A stretch of 64,000 nucleotides of DNA from ZC4RG30 sp964417875 (GTDB lineage: Bacteria; Pseudomonadota; Gammaproteobacteria; Steroidobacterales; Steroidobacteraceae). Position numbers and translations under genes: made by a program. Where the stretch lies: contig CAYQJU010000001.1 of NCBI GenBank assembly GCA_964417875.1, positions 62,001-126,000 of the forward strand, written 5' to 3'. Position 1 is the first letter of the stretch; each line of letters opens with the position of its first letter. Under the pieces are notes generated by a model, which did no database searches, was not told the DNA's origin, and saw only the letters and a program-made list of their open reading frames with translations. Shown piece after piece: positions 1 through 8,916 of this stretch.

Positions 1-1409
1 ACGGCCTGAACCAGGCCGTGCGCAATGCAAACGACGGCATCTCGCTGGCCCAGACCACCGAAGGCGCCCTGCAGGAAGTGACCAACAACCTGCAGCGCAT
101 CCGTGAGCTGGCCGTGCAGTCGGCCAACGCGACGAACTCGGACAACGACCGCATGGCGCTGAACCAGGAAGTCGACCAGCGCCTGCAGGAAATCCAGCGC
201 ATCGCCAGCCAGACCTCGTTCAACGGCCGCAAGGTGCTGGACGGCAGCTTCGGCAACGCGCTCTTCCAGGTCGGTGCGAACGTCGGCGAGACGATCTCGG
301 TCGGCCTCAGCACCAGCATGAACACTGACCGCATCGGCAACATTCATTCCTCTGCCGGCACCGGCGTGAACGTGAACGACGTCATTGCCGCGACGGCTGG
401 TACCCCGGCTACCGAAGCGCAGGTCGCGGTGCCGGCTACGTCTGCCGCACTTGGTACGCTTGCAACCTCGGCCAACGGCGCGGGCGCCGGTGACGGATTC
501 GACTTTGTGCTGTCGCTGGACGCTGGCGATGTTACTTTGGACGTCACCGCCACGATCGACGGCGGCGATGATCTGGATGCAACCGCTTTTGCGACTGCCC
601 TGACCGCCGCCGGATTCGCAGATGATGGTGACGCTGTCAGCGGATTCACGATCAATTTCAACGGCGAAGCGGATCTGGCGAGCGCCCTGAGCGCAGGCAG
701 CATCACCTTCTCGCGTGCAGACGGCGTGAACTTCTCCGTCTCCCAGGCCTTCGATGACGCTGACGGTGGTACACCTGCAAACGAGACGGGCTTCGGTGGT
801 GCTGCCATCGGCGCCACCACCACCAACGGCTCGGAAGCCGTTGACGCCGCCGATGCCGAGCCGGGCACGCCGATCGGCGCCCTGACCATCCAGGTGGGCA
901 GCGGCGAGGCGGTGGACCTGTCGGGTGAGTACGCCACGGCGCAGGAGTTGATCGACCGCATCGCAACTGCGGGTGCCGTTGCCACCGTGGATGCGGAGGG
1001 CAACCTGACGATCTCCGCCGCGGAAGAGTTCACGCTGACGGGCGCCGGTGCGGCAGACCTCGGCCTGACGGCCGGTGCGTCGACGGAGTCGACCACGGGG
1101 CTGACGCAGGTCAACGTGCTGAATGTCTCGGATTCCAACGATGCCATCCTGCGCATCGATTCGGCTCTGACCGCGGTCAGCGACCTGCGTGGCACCCTGG
1201 GTGCCATCCAGAACCGCTTCGAGTCGACCATCAACAGCATCCAGACGGTGTCGGAGAACCTCTCTGCCTCGCGCAGCCGCATCATGGACACGGACTTCGC
1301 CGCCGAAACGGCTGCGCTGACCCGCGCCCAGATCCTGCAGCAGGCCGGTACCGCCATGGTGGCCCAGGCCAACACGGTGCCGCAGAACGTGCTGTCGCTG
1401 CTGCGCTAA
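1..1409 (+). CDS. fliC: flagellin FliC, 5' end outside window
   Basis: Major filament subunit. The frame is open from base 3 and reads GLNQAVRNANDG, the conserved D0/D1 helix about 60 residues into a flagellin, so the true start lies upstream of the window. The GTG at 18 is internal. The conserved N-terminal helices run to about base 330 and the C-terminal D0/D1 region, ending NVLSLLR, occupies roughly bases 1130-1406. Between them is a long Ala/Gly/Asp/Thr-rich variable insert of about 260 residues that forms the surface-exposed D2/D3 domains. A rho-independent terminator follows, so flaG and fliD probably have their own promoter or depend on read-through. The flagellin call is certain; the number of flagellin copies in the genome is unknown. 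Confidence 0.96.
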   Translation, partial: GLNQAVRNANDGISLAQTTEGALQEVTNNLQRIRELAVQSANATNSDNDRMALNQEVDQRLQEIQRIASQTSFNGRKVLDGSFGNALFQVGANVGETISVGLSTSMNTDRIGNIHSSAGTGVNVNDVIAATAGTPATEAQVAVPATSAALGTLATSANGAGAGDGFDFVLSLDAGDVTLDVTATIDGGDDLDATAFATALTAAGFADDGDAVSGFTINFNGEADLASALSAGSITFSRADGVNFSVSQAFDDADGGTPANETGFGGAAIGATTTNGSEAVDAADAEPGTPIGALTIQVGSGEAVDLSGEYATAQELIDRIATAGAVATVDAEGNLTISAAEEFTLTGAGAADLGLTAGASTESTTGLTQVNVLNVSDSNDAILRIDSALTAVSDLRGTLGAIQNRFESTINSIQTVSENLSASRSRIMDTDFAAETAALTRAQILQQAGTAMVAQANTVPQNVLSLLR

Positions 1410-1438
1410 GGCATGCGTCAGACACCTTGACCGGAATC

Positions 1439-1468
1439 GGCGGGGGCCCTCACGGGCTCCCGCCTTTT
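1439..1468 (+). terminator. rho-independent terminator after fliC
   Basis: An 11-bp stem (GGCGGGGGCCC with GGGCTCCCGCC, one G-T wobble), a TCAC loop and a TTTT tract lie 30 bases after the flagellin stop. This fits a monocistronic, highly expressed flagellin transcript. Confidence 0.85.
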
Positions 1469-1489
1469 GCCGTCAGCTAGCGAGGGAAC

Positions 1490-1855
1490 ATGGAAATCCC
1501 GGTCTCCAAGCCGATCGCTGCAAGTTCCGTCCCTGCATCACAGCCGGACATGAAGCAGGCCGGGCCCGCCGTTGTCGAACGCGTTGCGGCGCCGGCACCA
1601 GTGGCGGAAGTCGAGAAGGTTCCCGTGACGAATATCCTGCAGACGCAGGAAGCCATCGCCGAACAGGTCAGCCGCTACCTGCAGACCTCGGCCCGCAACC
1701 TTGAATTCCAGGTCGAAGGGGACTCCGCGACACCCGTCATCATCGTGCGCGATGGTGAGGGCAATGTGATCCGGCGCATCCCGGGCGAAGATGCCCTGCA
1801 GATGCTGCGTCTCGCGAATGCGCAATCGGGCACATTCGTGAATTCGATCGCCTGA
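1490..1855 (+). CDS. flaG: FlaG family protein
   Basis: 121 aa. FlaG proteins are small and usually lie between flagellin and fliD; they influence filament length and capping. The N-terminal half (about residues 1-45) is a low-complexity Pro/Val/Ala segment. The C-terminal half carries the recognisable FlaG core: a Leu-rich helix around residues 50-65 (IAEQVSRYLQTSARNLEF), then the beta hairpin containing VIIVRDGEGNVIRRIPGEDALQM. It lies after the fliC terminator and 12 bases before fliD, so flaG and fliD are probably co-transcribed. Confidence 0.9.
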   Translation: MEIPVSKPIAASSVPASQPDMKQAGPAVVERVAAPAPVAEVEKVPVTNILQTQEAIAEQVSRYLQTSARNLEFQVEGDSATPVIIVRDGEGNVIRRIPGEDALQMLRLANAQSGTFVNSIA

Positions 1856-1867
1856 CATACTGCTGGC

Positions 1868-3256
1868 ATGGCGACCATCTCATCTCCGGGGCTGGGTTCG
1901 GGACTGGATATCCACTCGCTGGTTTCACAGCTGGTGGCGGCCGAACGTGCGCCGAAGGACCGTCAGCTCACCAGCACCGACGCGAAGCTCACCACCGAAT
2001 TCACGGCACTGGCCACGTTGAAAGGGGCCCTGTCGAGCCTGCGCAATGCCGTCAATGGCCTGAAGGGTCCGGATGCATTCGGAATCCGCCGCGCGGTGGT
2101 CGGTGACGATCAGTACCTTGCGGCATCGGCCACGGCATCTGCGATTGCCGGTGAATACACCGTGCAGGTCCAGCAGCTGGCGAGCGCGGCGAGGCTGGGC
2201 TCCGCGGCTTACCCGGATGGTCCCGACACCGCGGTGGGCACCGGCACGCTGACGATCACGGCCGGTGAACGCAGCTTCGACATCGTCATCGCCGAAGGCG
2301 GCGATACGCTCGCGCAGATCCGCGACGCGATCAACAGCGCCGAAGGCAACACCGCGGTTCGCGCCACGCTGATCCGCGACGCCAGCGGCGCGCACCTGGT
2401 GCTGACCGGCACGGCCACCGGTGCCGACAATTCAATTTCGGTGACGGCATCGGATGCGTCCGCAGGCCTGCAGCAGCTTGCTGCTGACCTTGCCGACTTC
2501 GATCCGGATCGCGACGCGGCGGCACAGGATGCCATCGCCCATGTCTCCGGCTACGAGATCCGCAGCAGCAACAACACGCTGACCAACGCCATCGACGGTG
2601 TGACGCTGACCCTGAAGAAGGTCACGCCGGAGGGCGAAACCATCTCCTTCGCCGTGCAGCGAGATGATGCGGCCATCCAGAAGAAGGCCGAGAGCTTCGT
2701 CTCGGCCTACAACGCTCTGGCGCAGCAGGTGGCCTCCCTGGGGCGCTATGACGCCGCCACGAAGACCGCAGGTCCGATGCTCGGCGACTCGATGCTGCGC
2801 AACCTCGACACGCAGCTGCGGCGCATGCTCTCTGAGCCCGTGGCAGGCACCACCGGGGCCTACCGCACGCTGACCAGCCTCGGCATCGAGGTCACCGTGA
2901 CCGGCACGCTGCAGCTGGATGCGAACAAGTTCAAGGCTGCCCTCGCCGCGGATCCTGACGCCGTGAACCGTGTGTTCTCGTCCGAGTCAGGCCTCGCAGT
3001 GCGCATGTCGCAATACCTGGACGAAAGGCTGTCTGCCAGTGGCGAATTTGCCACGCGCAACGATCGCATCTCCAGCGAGCGCCGCCGCCTGGACCAGCAA
3101 CGTGAAGCCCTCGAAGCCCGCATGGTCGTCGTGCAGCAGCGCTACCTGAAGCAGTTCACCGCGATGGACGCGCTGCTGGCGCAGATGCAGAACACCTCCG
3201 GATATCTCAGCCAGCAGCTTGAAGGACTGCAGAAGCTCGCCACCGGCTCGCGCTAG
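1868..3256 (+). CDS. fliD: flagellar filament cap protein FliD
   Basis: 462 aa, a usual length for HAP2/FliD. It forms the pentameric cap at the filament tip that folds incoming flagellin. The N-terminus (SSPGLGSGLDIHSLVSQLVAAERAP) is the classic FliD start. A variable middle region is followed by the C-terminal domain from about residue 230, with the conserved FVSAYNALAQQVASLGRYD and the LTSLGIEVTVTGTLQLD motif. The protein ends in a long amphipathic helix (about 400-455) typical of the D0 coiled coil. It sits between flaG and fliS, its canonical neighbours. Confidence 0.96.
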   Translation: MATISSPGLGSGLDIHSLVSQLVAAERAPKDRQLTSTDAKLTTEFTALATLKGALSSLRNAVNGLKGPDAFGIRRAVVGDDQYLAASATASAIAGEYTVQVQQLASAARLGSAAYPDGPDTAVGTGTLTITAGERSFDIVIAEGGDTLAQIRDAINSAEGNTAVRATLIRDASGAHLVLTGTATGADNSISVTASDASAGLQQLAADLADFDPDRDAAAQDAIAHVSGYEIRSSNNTLTNAIDGVTLTLKKVTPEGETISFAVQRDDAAIQKKAESFVSAYNALAQQVASLGRYDAATKTAGPMLGDSMLRNLDTQLRRMLSEPVAGTTGAYRTLTSLGIEVTVTGTLQLDANKFKAALAADPDAVNRVFSSESGLAVRMSQYLDERLSASGEFATRNDRISSERRRLDQQREALEARMVVVQQRYLKQFTAMDALLAQMQNTSGYLSQQLEGLQKLATGSR

Positions 3257-3263
3257 TTCGCGC

Positions 3264-3290
3264 TCAAGTTCCGGCGCGCCGCGCCGTTAA
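3264..3290 (+). promoter_or_regulatory. sigma-28 (FliA) promoter for fliS
   Basis: TCAAG (3264-3268), 14 bases, then GCCGTTAA (3283-3290). This matches the FliA pattern seen in gammaproteobacteria (TCAAG/TAAAG, about 14 nt, GCCGATAA) with one mismatch in the -10. It lies 26 bases before the fliS start in the fliD-fliS gap. fliA is encoded in this window at 21.1 kb. Confidence 0.7.
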
Positions 3291-3316
3291 GTCGCATGTA
3301 GAGCAGGAGTGTCTTC

Positions 3317-3712
3317 ATGTCGGCTTACCCAAACAGATCCAGTCTCGCCGCCTATCGTTCCGTCGCTGCACACAGCGGCGTGGATGCGGCCGATCCGCAC
3401 CGTCTCATCACCATGCTGATGGACGGCGTGCTGGAACGCCTGGCCTCCGCGCGCGGAGCCATGGACCACGGCGAGACCGAGGCCAAGAACCGCCTCATCC
3501 ACCGCGCCGTGGCCATCGTCGAAGAGCTGCGCGCCAGCATCAATGTGCAGGCGGGCGGCCAGATCGCCGCGAACCTTGCGGACCTTTATGACTACTGCGG
3601 CCGCCAGCTGGTGCGTGCCAACCTCGAGAACCGCGGCGAGCTGCTCGATGAGGTCGGCAACCTTCTGCGCGAGATCCGCGGCGCCTGGGTGCAGATCCCG
3701 GCCGCGAAATGA
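3317..3712 (+). CDS. fliS: flagellin export chaperone FliS
   Basis: 131 aa, a standard length. FliS binds the C-terminal disordered tail of flagellin in the cytoplasm and prevents premature polymerisation. The sequence shows the family features: an N-terminal Tyr-containing segment (SLAAYRSVAAHSGV), the PHRLITMLMDGVLERLASARGAM helix, and a C-terminal helix with LYDYCGRQLVRANLENRGELLDEV. The gene is preceded by a good FliA promoter and overlaps the next gene by 4 bases (ATGA), implying translational coupling with the FliT-like protein. Confidence 0.95.
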   Translation: MSAYPNRSSLAAYRSVAAHSGVDAADPHRLITMLMDGVLERLASARGAMDHGETEAKNRLIHRAVAIVEELRASINVQAGGQIAANLADLYDYCGRQLVRANLENRGELLDEVGNLLREIRGAWVQIPAAK

Positions 3713-3963
3713 CCGGGTCCGCCGCGATGACTTCCGAAGGGCGGTTGCTGGCGCAGGGTGTGACGGCGTCCACATTCCAGATCGTGCGCGGCGTCCTCGC
3801 GGCGGCCGACAGTGAAGCCATCCGCCGCCTGATGGCCGAGCGCCAGCGCCTGCTGGGCGAGCTGGCACGCTACATGAATACAGAAAGGCATGTCGGTTCA
3901 CTGGCGGCCCTGCGGGCCTCGGTGGCCGAATCCGACCGGACGCTGGAGATGCTGCTCACATAG
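3709..3963 (+). CDS. small FliT-like protein downstream of fliS
   Basis: 84 aa, all-helical by composition (Leu, Ala, Glu and Arg rich), with no signal peptide or membrane segment. It starts inside the fliS stop (ATGA overlap) and is therefore translationally coupled. By position and size it is a candidate FliT-type export chaperone for FliD, but FliT sequences diverge strongly and I see no diagnostic motif. The assignment is by context only. An alternative start (ATG at 3727) would give a 78-aa product. Confidence 0.55.
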   Translation: MTGSAAMTSEGRLLAQGVTASTFQIVRGVLAAADSEAIRRLMAERQRLLGELARYMNTERHVGSLAALRASVAESDRTLEMLLT

Positions 3964-3992
3964 TCCACTCCCGGTTGCACAATGGAGCGGAC

Positions 3993-4592
3993 ATGTACGA
4001 AGGCGTCGATACCATCATCCTGAACAACGAGCTGGCCTACCAGGACCTGCTGCCGGTGGCCTTCAAGCCGCTGGCGCGGCCAATGGAACTGCCGGCGGTC
4101 GCCGCGCTCACCGACCGCAATGTGCGCGTGCTGCAGGTCTGCGCGGTGCTGGAAGAGCAGGGCGCCGTCGAGAAGAAGGATGATGCCTCGCCGAATGCCA
4201 CCGATGTGGCGCGCCTGGAGGTCAAGGTGAACCTGCTGCTCGATCTGGTCGGTCAGCTGCTGGCCGCGCAGGTTCCCCGTCCGGTGCCGGCGCTGGTGCG
4301 CTTCAATGCACTCGGCGCACTGTGGAAATCGGCCAATCCGCCGCGCGTCGGCCAGCAGGGGCTGCTGGAGATCTGGCTGCGCGACAGCCTGCCGCAGCCG
4401 CTGGCATTGATTGCCAATGTCACCCATGTCGCCGCCGATGGCCATGTGAAGGCCAGTTTCGTGCCGCCGGGTGAAGCGACCGCCGATCTGCTGGAGAAAC
4501 TGGCGTTCCGCCGTCACCGGCGTCAGGTTGCCGGCTCCCGCCAGCCGCGCCGGCCGGGAAATGAGACGGCAATCACAAGGATCCTCCGATGA
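3993..4592 (+). CDS. PilZ-like flagellar-cluster protein
   Basis: 199 aa from the ATG at 3993; an in-frame TTG at 3975 is less likely. A predicted helix around residues 65-90 (VARLEVKVNLLLDLVGQLLAAQV) precedes a beta-rich C-terminal half (about 95-180), in the position where xanthomonad-like clusters carry a PilZ-domain gene between fliS and fleQ. I do not see the canonical RxxxR...(D/N)xSxxG c-di-GMP motif: the expected regions read LVRFNALGALWK and NPPRVGQQGLLEI. If this is PilZ it is the atypical, non-ligand-binding kind. Confidence in a real gene is high; confidence in the family is moderate. Confidence 0.6.
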   Translation: MYEGVDTIILNNELAYQDLLPVAFKPLARPMELPAVAALTDRNVRVLQVCAVLEEQGAVEKKDDASPNATDVARLEVKVNLLLDLVGQLLAAQVPRPVPALVRFNALGALWKSANPPRVGQQGLLEIWLRDSLPQPLALIANVTHVAADGHVKASFVPPGEATADLLEKLAFRRHRRQVAGSRQPRRPGNETAITRILR

Positions 4593-4593
4593 T

Positions 4594-4608
4594 TGACGCG
4601 TTGCGTCA
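4594..4608. promoter_or_regulatory. perfect inverted repeat upstream of fleQ-like gene
   Basis: TGACGC-GTT-GCGTCA, a 6-3-6 perfect palindrome 2 bases after the PilZ-like stop and 67 bases before the fleQ-like start. It is an operator candidate for the master activator gene. It does not share the spacing of the palindromes found at the sigma-54 promoters, and no GG-N10-GC promoter accompanies it. The factor is unknown. Confidence 0.4.
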
Positions 4609-4674
4609 CTTTTCCGACGCAGCAGGTTTGCGAGACTGGCCACCTTCGCAACCAACAACGAACAAACGCTGCAC

Positions 4675-5853
4675 ATGGCCACTGCTGAACTGGAAGTCCG
4701 CTCCGCGACCGTGACCCATCGGGGACCCACCGGTGAGTCCCCCCCCATCCGCCAGATCCTCACGCTGATCGACCAGGTTGCCGCGCATGACTCCAGTGTG
4801 CTGGTGCTGGGTGAATCGGGCACCGGCAAGGAAGTGGTGGCGCGCGCCATTCACAACTCCAGTCCGCGACGCCATCGTCCCTTCATTGCCGTGAACTGCG
4901 GCGCCATTCCTGCCGACCTGCTCGAAAGCGAGCTGTTCGGACACGAGAAGGGTGCGTTCACCGGTGCGGTGGCCACGCGCAAGGGCCGCTTCGAACTGGC
5001 CGATGGTGGCACGCTGTTCCTCGACGAGATCGGCGACATGAGCCTGCCGATGCAGGTGAAGCTGCTGCGCGTGCTGCAGGAGAAGGTGTTCGAGCGTGTC
5101 GGCAGCGCGCTGCAGTATCGCTGCAACGTGCGCATCATCGCCGCCACGCATCGCAACCTCGAGGACTCGATCACCCGCGGCACATTCCGCGAGGACCTGT
5201 TCTACCGCCTGAACGTGTTTCCCATCGACATGCCCTCGCTGCGCGAGCGCAAGCAGGACCTGCCGGTACTGATCCGCGACTTCTCCGAAATGAACGTTGC
5301 GGCGGGCCGGGCGCGGGTGCTGCTGACGGCCGGCGCGATGGAATGCCTGGAGCGCTACAGCTGGCCTGGCAATGTGCGCGAGCTGGGCAACCTGATCGAA
5401 CGGCTGTCCATCCTCTGCGGCGGCCGGCCGGTCGGCGCCCAGGATCTGCCGCCGCGCTATCGTCCGGCCGACTGGACGCCGCCGGCGGACGATGATCGCG
5501 TGCCCGAAGCTGCTCCGCTCCTGATTGCCGCCGCGCCCGCGCCGACGGCGGCCATCGCCGATGCCGGCGCCCCGGCGACCGAGCGCGAGCACGCGACGCG
5601 CCTCTCCGAACGCGAAGTGCTGCTGATGCTCGAGGACCCGGCCACCGGCAGCGGCACGGTGTTGCCGCCCGGCGGCATCGATCTGCGCGCGCATGTGTCC
5701 TCGATCGAGGAATCGCTGATCCGCCAGGCGCTGGAGCGCAGCAATGGCGTGGTCGCGCAGGCCGCAAGGCTGCTGCAGCTTCGCCGCACCACGCTGGTGG
5801 AGAAGTTGCGCAAGTTCGGCATCGGCGGCGTCGACGAAGCGACGGCCGATTGA
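4675..5853 (+). CDS. FleQ-type sigma-54 activator lacking N-terminal domain
   Basis: 392 aa bacterial enhancer-binding protein. The AAA+ domain starts almost at once: Walker A GESGTGKE at 46-53, the sigma-54-contacting GAFTGA loop at 93-98, Walker B (TLFLDEIGD) near 113-121 and a sensor region following. A 60-residue Pro/Ala linker and a Fis-type helix-turn-helix close the protein (about 345-385, AARLLQLRRTTLVEKLRKFGIG), closely resembling the FleQ C-terminus. Canonical FleQ (about 490 aa) has a REC-like domain of about 130 residues before the AAA+ core. Here an in-frame TGA at 4594 leaves no room for it, so its absence is real. It probably activates the sigma-54 flagellar promoters in this window. 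Confidence 0.85.
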   Translation: MATAELEVRSATVTHRGPTGESPPIRQILTLIDQVAAHDSSVLVLGESGTGKEVVARAIHNSSPRRHRPFIAVNCGAIPADLLESELFGHEKGAFTGAVATRKGRFELADGGTLFLDEIGDMSLPMQVKLLRVLQEKVFERVGSALQYRCNVRIIAATHRNLEDSITRGTFREDLFYRLNVFPIDMPSLRERKQDLPVLIRDFSEMNVAAGRARVLLTAGAMECLERYSWPGNVRELGNLIERLSILCGGRPVGAQDLPPRYRPADWTPPADDDRVPEAAPLLIAAAPAPTAAIADAGAPATEREHATRLSEREVLLMLEDPATGSGTVLPPGGIDLRAHVSSIEESLIRQALERSNGVVAQAARLLQLRRTTLVEKLRKFGIGGVDEATAD

Positions 5854-5871
5854 CGTTTCCGGCTTCCATTC

Positions 5872-5887
5872 CGTGACACGCGTCACG
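5872..5887. promoter_or_regulatory. palindrome upstream of fleR-like sigma-54 promoter
   Basis: CGTGA-CACGCG-TCACG, a perfect 5-6-5 palindrome. It is one of four (C/T)GTG(A/C)-N6-TCAC(A/G) sites that each precede a sigma-54 promoter in this cluster. It ends 18 bases before the -24 element. It could be an activator (FleQ-like) binding site or a CRP/Vfr-family site, since the core equals the CRP half-site layout GTGA-N6-TCAC. Confidence 0.55.
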
Positions 5888-5905
5888 CGATGGGCAGCCC
5901 CTGGC

Positions 5906-5921
5906 CGGCACGGAACTTGCT
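5906..5921 (+). promoter_or_regulatory. sigma-54 promoter of fleR-like gene
   Basis: CGGCACG-GAAC-TTGCT matches the consensus TGGCACG-N4-TTGCW at all but the first base, with the invariant GG (5907-5908) and GC (5919-5920) ten bases apart. The expected transcription start, about 12 bases beyond the GC, falls 1-3 bases before the ATG at 5934, so the transcript would be almost leaderless. Confidence 0.8.
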
Positions 5922-5933
5922 CTCTCCTCGGTC

Positions 5934-6932
<999 letters not shown>

Positions 6933-6944
6933 GGGAAATCCGCG

Positions 6945-7298
6945 ATGAGCAACATGCAGATCGACAGCGTGCTGGCCCAGATCCGCGCGCTGCAGCAGCA
7001 GACGAAGATCGGCGCACCGTCGATGCCTCGGCCCGAGGCGCCGGGCGCTGCCGGCGCGGTGCAGGGCGGTGGCAACGTCAGCTTCGCCGACGTGATGAAG
7101 AAGGGCCTGGATGCGGTCAATGCGACCCAGTCGCAGGCCGCGGCGCTCGCCACGCGCTTCGAGCGCGGTGATCCGGGCGTGGAGCTCTCGCACGTGATGC
7201 TCGAATCCCAGAAGGCCTCGGTGGCGTTCCGCGCCACGGTCGAGGTCCGCAATCGCCTGGTCAGTGCGTACCAGGAAATCATGAACATGCCCATCTGA
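6945..7298 (+). CDS. fliE: flagellar hook-basal body complex protein FliE
   Basis: 117 aa. FliE forms the adaptor between the MS ring (FliF) and the proximal rod. The C-terminal half carries the conserved FliE core: SFADVMKKGLDAVNATQSQAAALATRFERGDPGVELSHVMLESQKASVAFRATVEVRNRLVSAYQEIMNMPI, shown here only as a family match over about residues 45-117. The N-terminal third is a flexible Pro/Ala/Gly segment. Located 12 bases after the fleR-like gene and 16 bases before fliF, it probably shares the sigma-54 promoter at 5906. Confidence 0.95.
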   Translation: MSNMQIDSVLAQIRALQQQTKIGAPSMPRPEAPGAAGAVQGGGNVSFADVMKKGLDAVNATQSQAAALATRFERGDPGVELSHVMLESQKASVAFRATVEVRNRLVSAYQEIMNMPI

Positions 7299-7314
7299 TG
7301 CCTAAGGTCGCAAC

Positions 7315-8916
7315 ATGAGTGCCGACGTTCCTGCCGTTCCAATGAAGATGCCTGCCGCGATGGCTGGCCTGAAGCCGCTGCTGATCCTGATCGGCGTCGC
7401 AGCGGCAGTGGCTGCAGGCGTGGGCATCGCGCTGTGGTCTCAGGCGCCCACCTACAGCCTGCTGTTCGGCAACCTGAGTGATACCGATGCGTCGCAGCTC
7501 ACGCAGTCGCTGGACCAGTCCGGAATTCCCTACCGGGTCGAGCATGGCGCGGTGCTGGTGCCGGCCAATCGCGTCACCGAGGCGCGCATGGGTCTGGCCG
7601 CGAAGGGCCTGCCGTCCTCAAGCGGCTTCTCGCTGATGGAAAAGGATCCGGGATTCGGCGTCAGCCAGTTCATGGAGAACGCGCGCTACCAGCACGCCAT
7701 CGAGACTGAACTGGCGCGTACCATCGCCAGCCTGAAGCCGGTGCAGGGTGCGCGCGTGCACCTGGCCCTGCCGCAGCAGTCCGCGTTCGTGCGCGACCGC
7801 CGTCCGGCCAGCGCCTCGGTGTTCCTGCAGCTCAATGCCGGCGCGCGCATCGATCGCGGCCAGGTGGCGGCCATCGTGAACCTGGTGGCATCGAGCATTC
7901 CCGAACTGGGCGCCGAGCATGTGACCGTGGTCGACAGCCAGGGGCGACTGCTGTCCTCGCCCGAGGAAGACAGCGAGTTCGCCGCGCGTGAGCAGCAGCT
8001 GGAGCTGGCGCGGCGCATCGAGGAGGATTATTCGCAGCGCATCGTGTCGCTGCTGACCCCGCTGCTGGGACCGGGCCGCGTGCGCGCGCAGGTGGTGGCG
8101 CAGATCGAACTCTCCAGCACCGAGGAGGCGCGCGAGCAGTATGGCCCGCAGAGCCAGGTGGTGCGCAGCGAGCAGACCAGCGAGGATATGAGCCGCACTG
8201 CAGGCGGACCGCAGGGCGTTCCCGGCGCGCTGACCAACCAGCCACCGGAGGGCGGCACGGCGCTGCCGCCGGGCGTGCAGGCGCAGGACGATGCGCAGAC
8301 GGCTGCTGCCACGACTCCCGGGAGCAGCTCGCGGCAGGCCACGCGCAATTACGAGATCGACCGCACCGTTGCCTATACCCGCATGCCGGCCGGTCGCCTG
8401 CAGCGCCTGTCGGCCGCCGTGGTCATCGACAACCTGCGCACCACGGCTGCCGATGGCAGCGTGGCCGAGACGCCGCTGACCGAGGAGCAGCTCGAACGCA
8501 TCACCGGGCTGGTGCGCGATGCCGTCGGCTTCGATGACGGGCGCGGCGATCGCGTGTCGGTGGTGAACCAGAGCTTCCTGCAGGAAGCGGTCGAGGTGCC
8601 CGAGATCACCGCGCCACCCATCTGGGAGAACCCGATGGTGCGCGACATTGCCCGCCTTGTGGCCGGCCTTGTGATCATCCTGGCGCTGCTGATGTTTGTG
8701 GTGCGGCCGCTGCTGCGCAACCTCGCCGCGCCGGTGAAGGCCGCGCTCGTGCCGCCGCCACCGTTGCCGGCGCCGCAGGCCGCGGGTGCTGCCCCCACCC
8801 GTCCTGCCGACACCATTGCCTATGAACAGCAGATCGCGCAGGCGCGCGGCCTGGTGGCCAAGGATCCGGCGCGCGTGGCGCAGGTCGTCAAGGAATGGGT
8901 GGAGAAGGATGACTGA
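7315..8916 (+). CDS. fliF: flagellar MS-ring protein FliF
   Basis: 533 aa. FliF forms the inner-membrane MS ring on which the export apparatus and C ring assemble. Two transmembrane helices flank the periplasmic region: about residues 20-42 (PLLILIGVAAAVAAGVGIALW) and about 443-465 (IARLVAGLVIILALLMFVVRPLL). In between are the YscJ/FliF ring-building motifs (YSLLFGNLSDTDASQ, RVHLALP, VDSQGRLLS). The C-terminal tail (about 505-533, ARGLVAKDPARVAQVVKEWVEKDD) is the conserved FliG-binding segment. This is notable because fliG is not next to fliF here but 16 kb downstream. The stop overlaps the fliH start by one base. Confidence 0.97.
   Translation: MSADVPAVPMKMPAAMAGLKPLLILIGVAAAVAAGVGIALWSQAPTYSLLFGNLSDTDASQLTQSLDQSGIPYRVEHGAVLVPANRVTEARMGLAAKGLPSSSGFSLMEKDPGFGVSQFMENARYQHAIETELARTIASLKPVQGARVHLALPQQSAFVRDRRPASASVFLQLNAGARIDRGQVAAIVNLVASSIPELGAEHVTVVDSQGRLLSSPEEDSEFAAREQQLELARRIEEDYSQRIVSLLTPLLGPGRVRAQVVAQIELSSTEEAREQYGPQSQVVRSEQTSEDMSRTAGGPQGVPGALTNQPPEGGTALPPGVQAQDDAQTAAATTPGSSSRQATRNYEIDRTVAYTRMPAGRLQRLSAAVVIDNLRTTAADGSVAETPLTEEQLERITGLVRDAVGFDDGRGDRVSVVNQSFLQEAVEVPEITAPPIWENPMVRDIARLVAGLVIILALLMFVVRPLLRNLAAPVKAALVPPPPLPAPQAAGAAPTRPADTIAYEQQIAQARGLVAKDPARVAQVVKEWVEKDD

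Noticed and set aside
4636..4674. Possible N-terminal extension of the FleQ-like protein
   Set aside because: Frame is open only back to the TGA at 4594 and offers no ATG, GTG or TTG start; far too short for a receiver domain.
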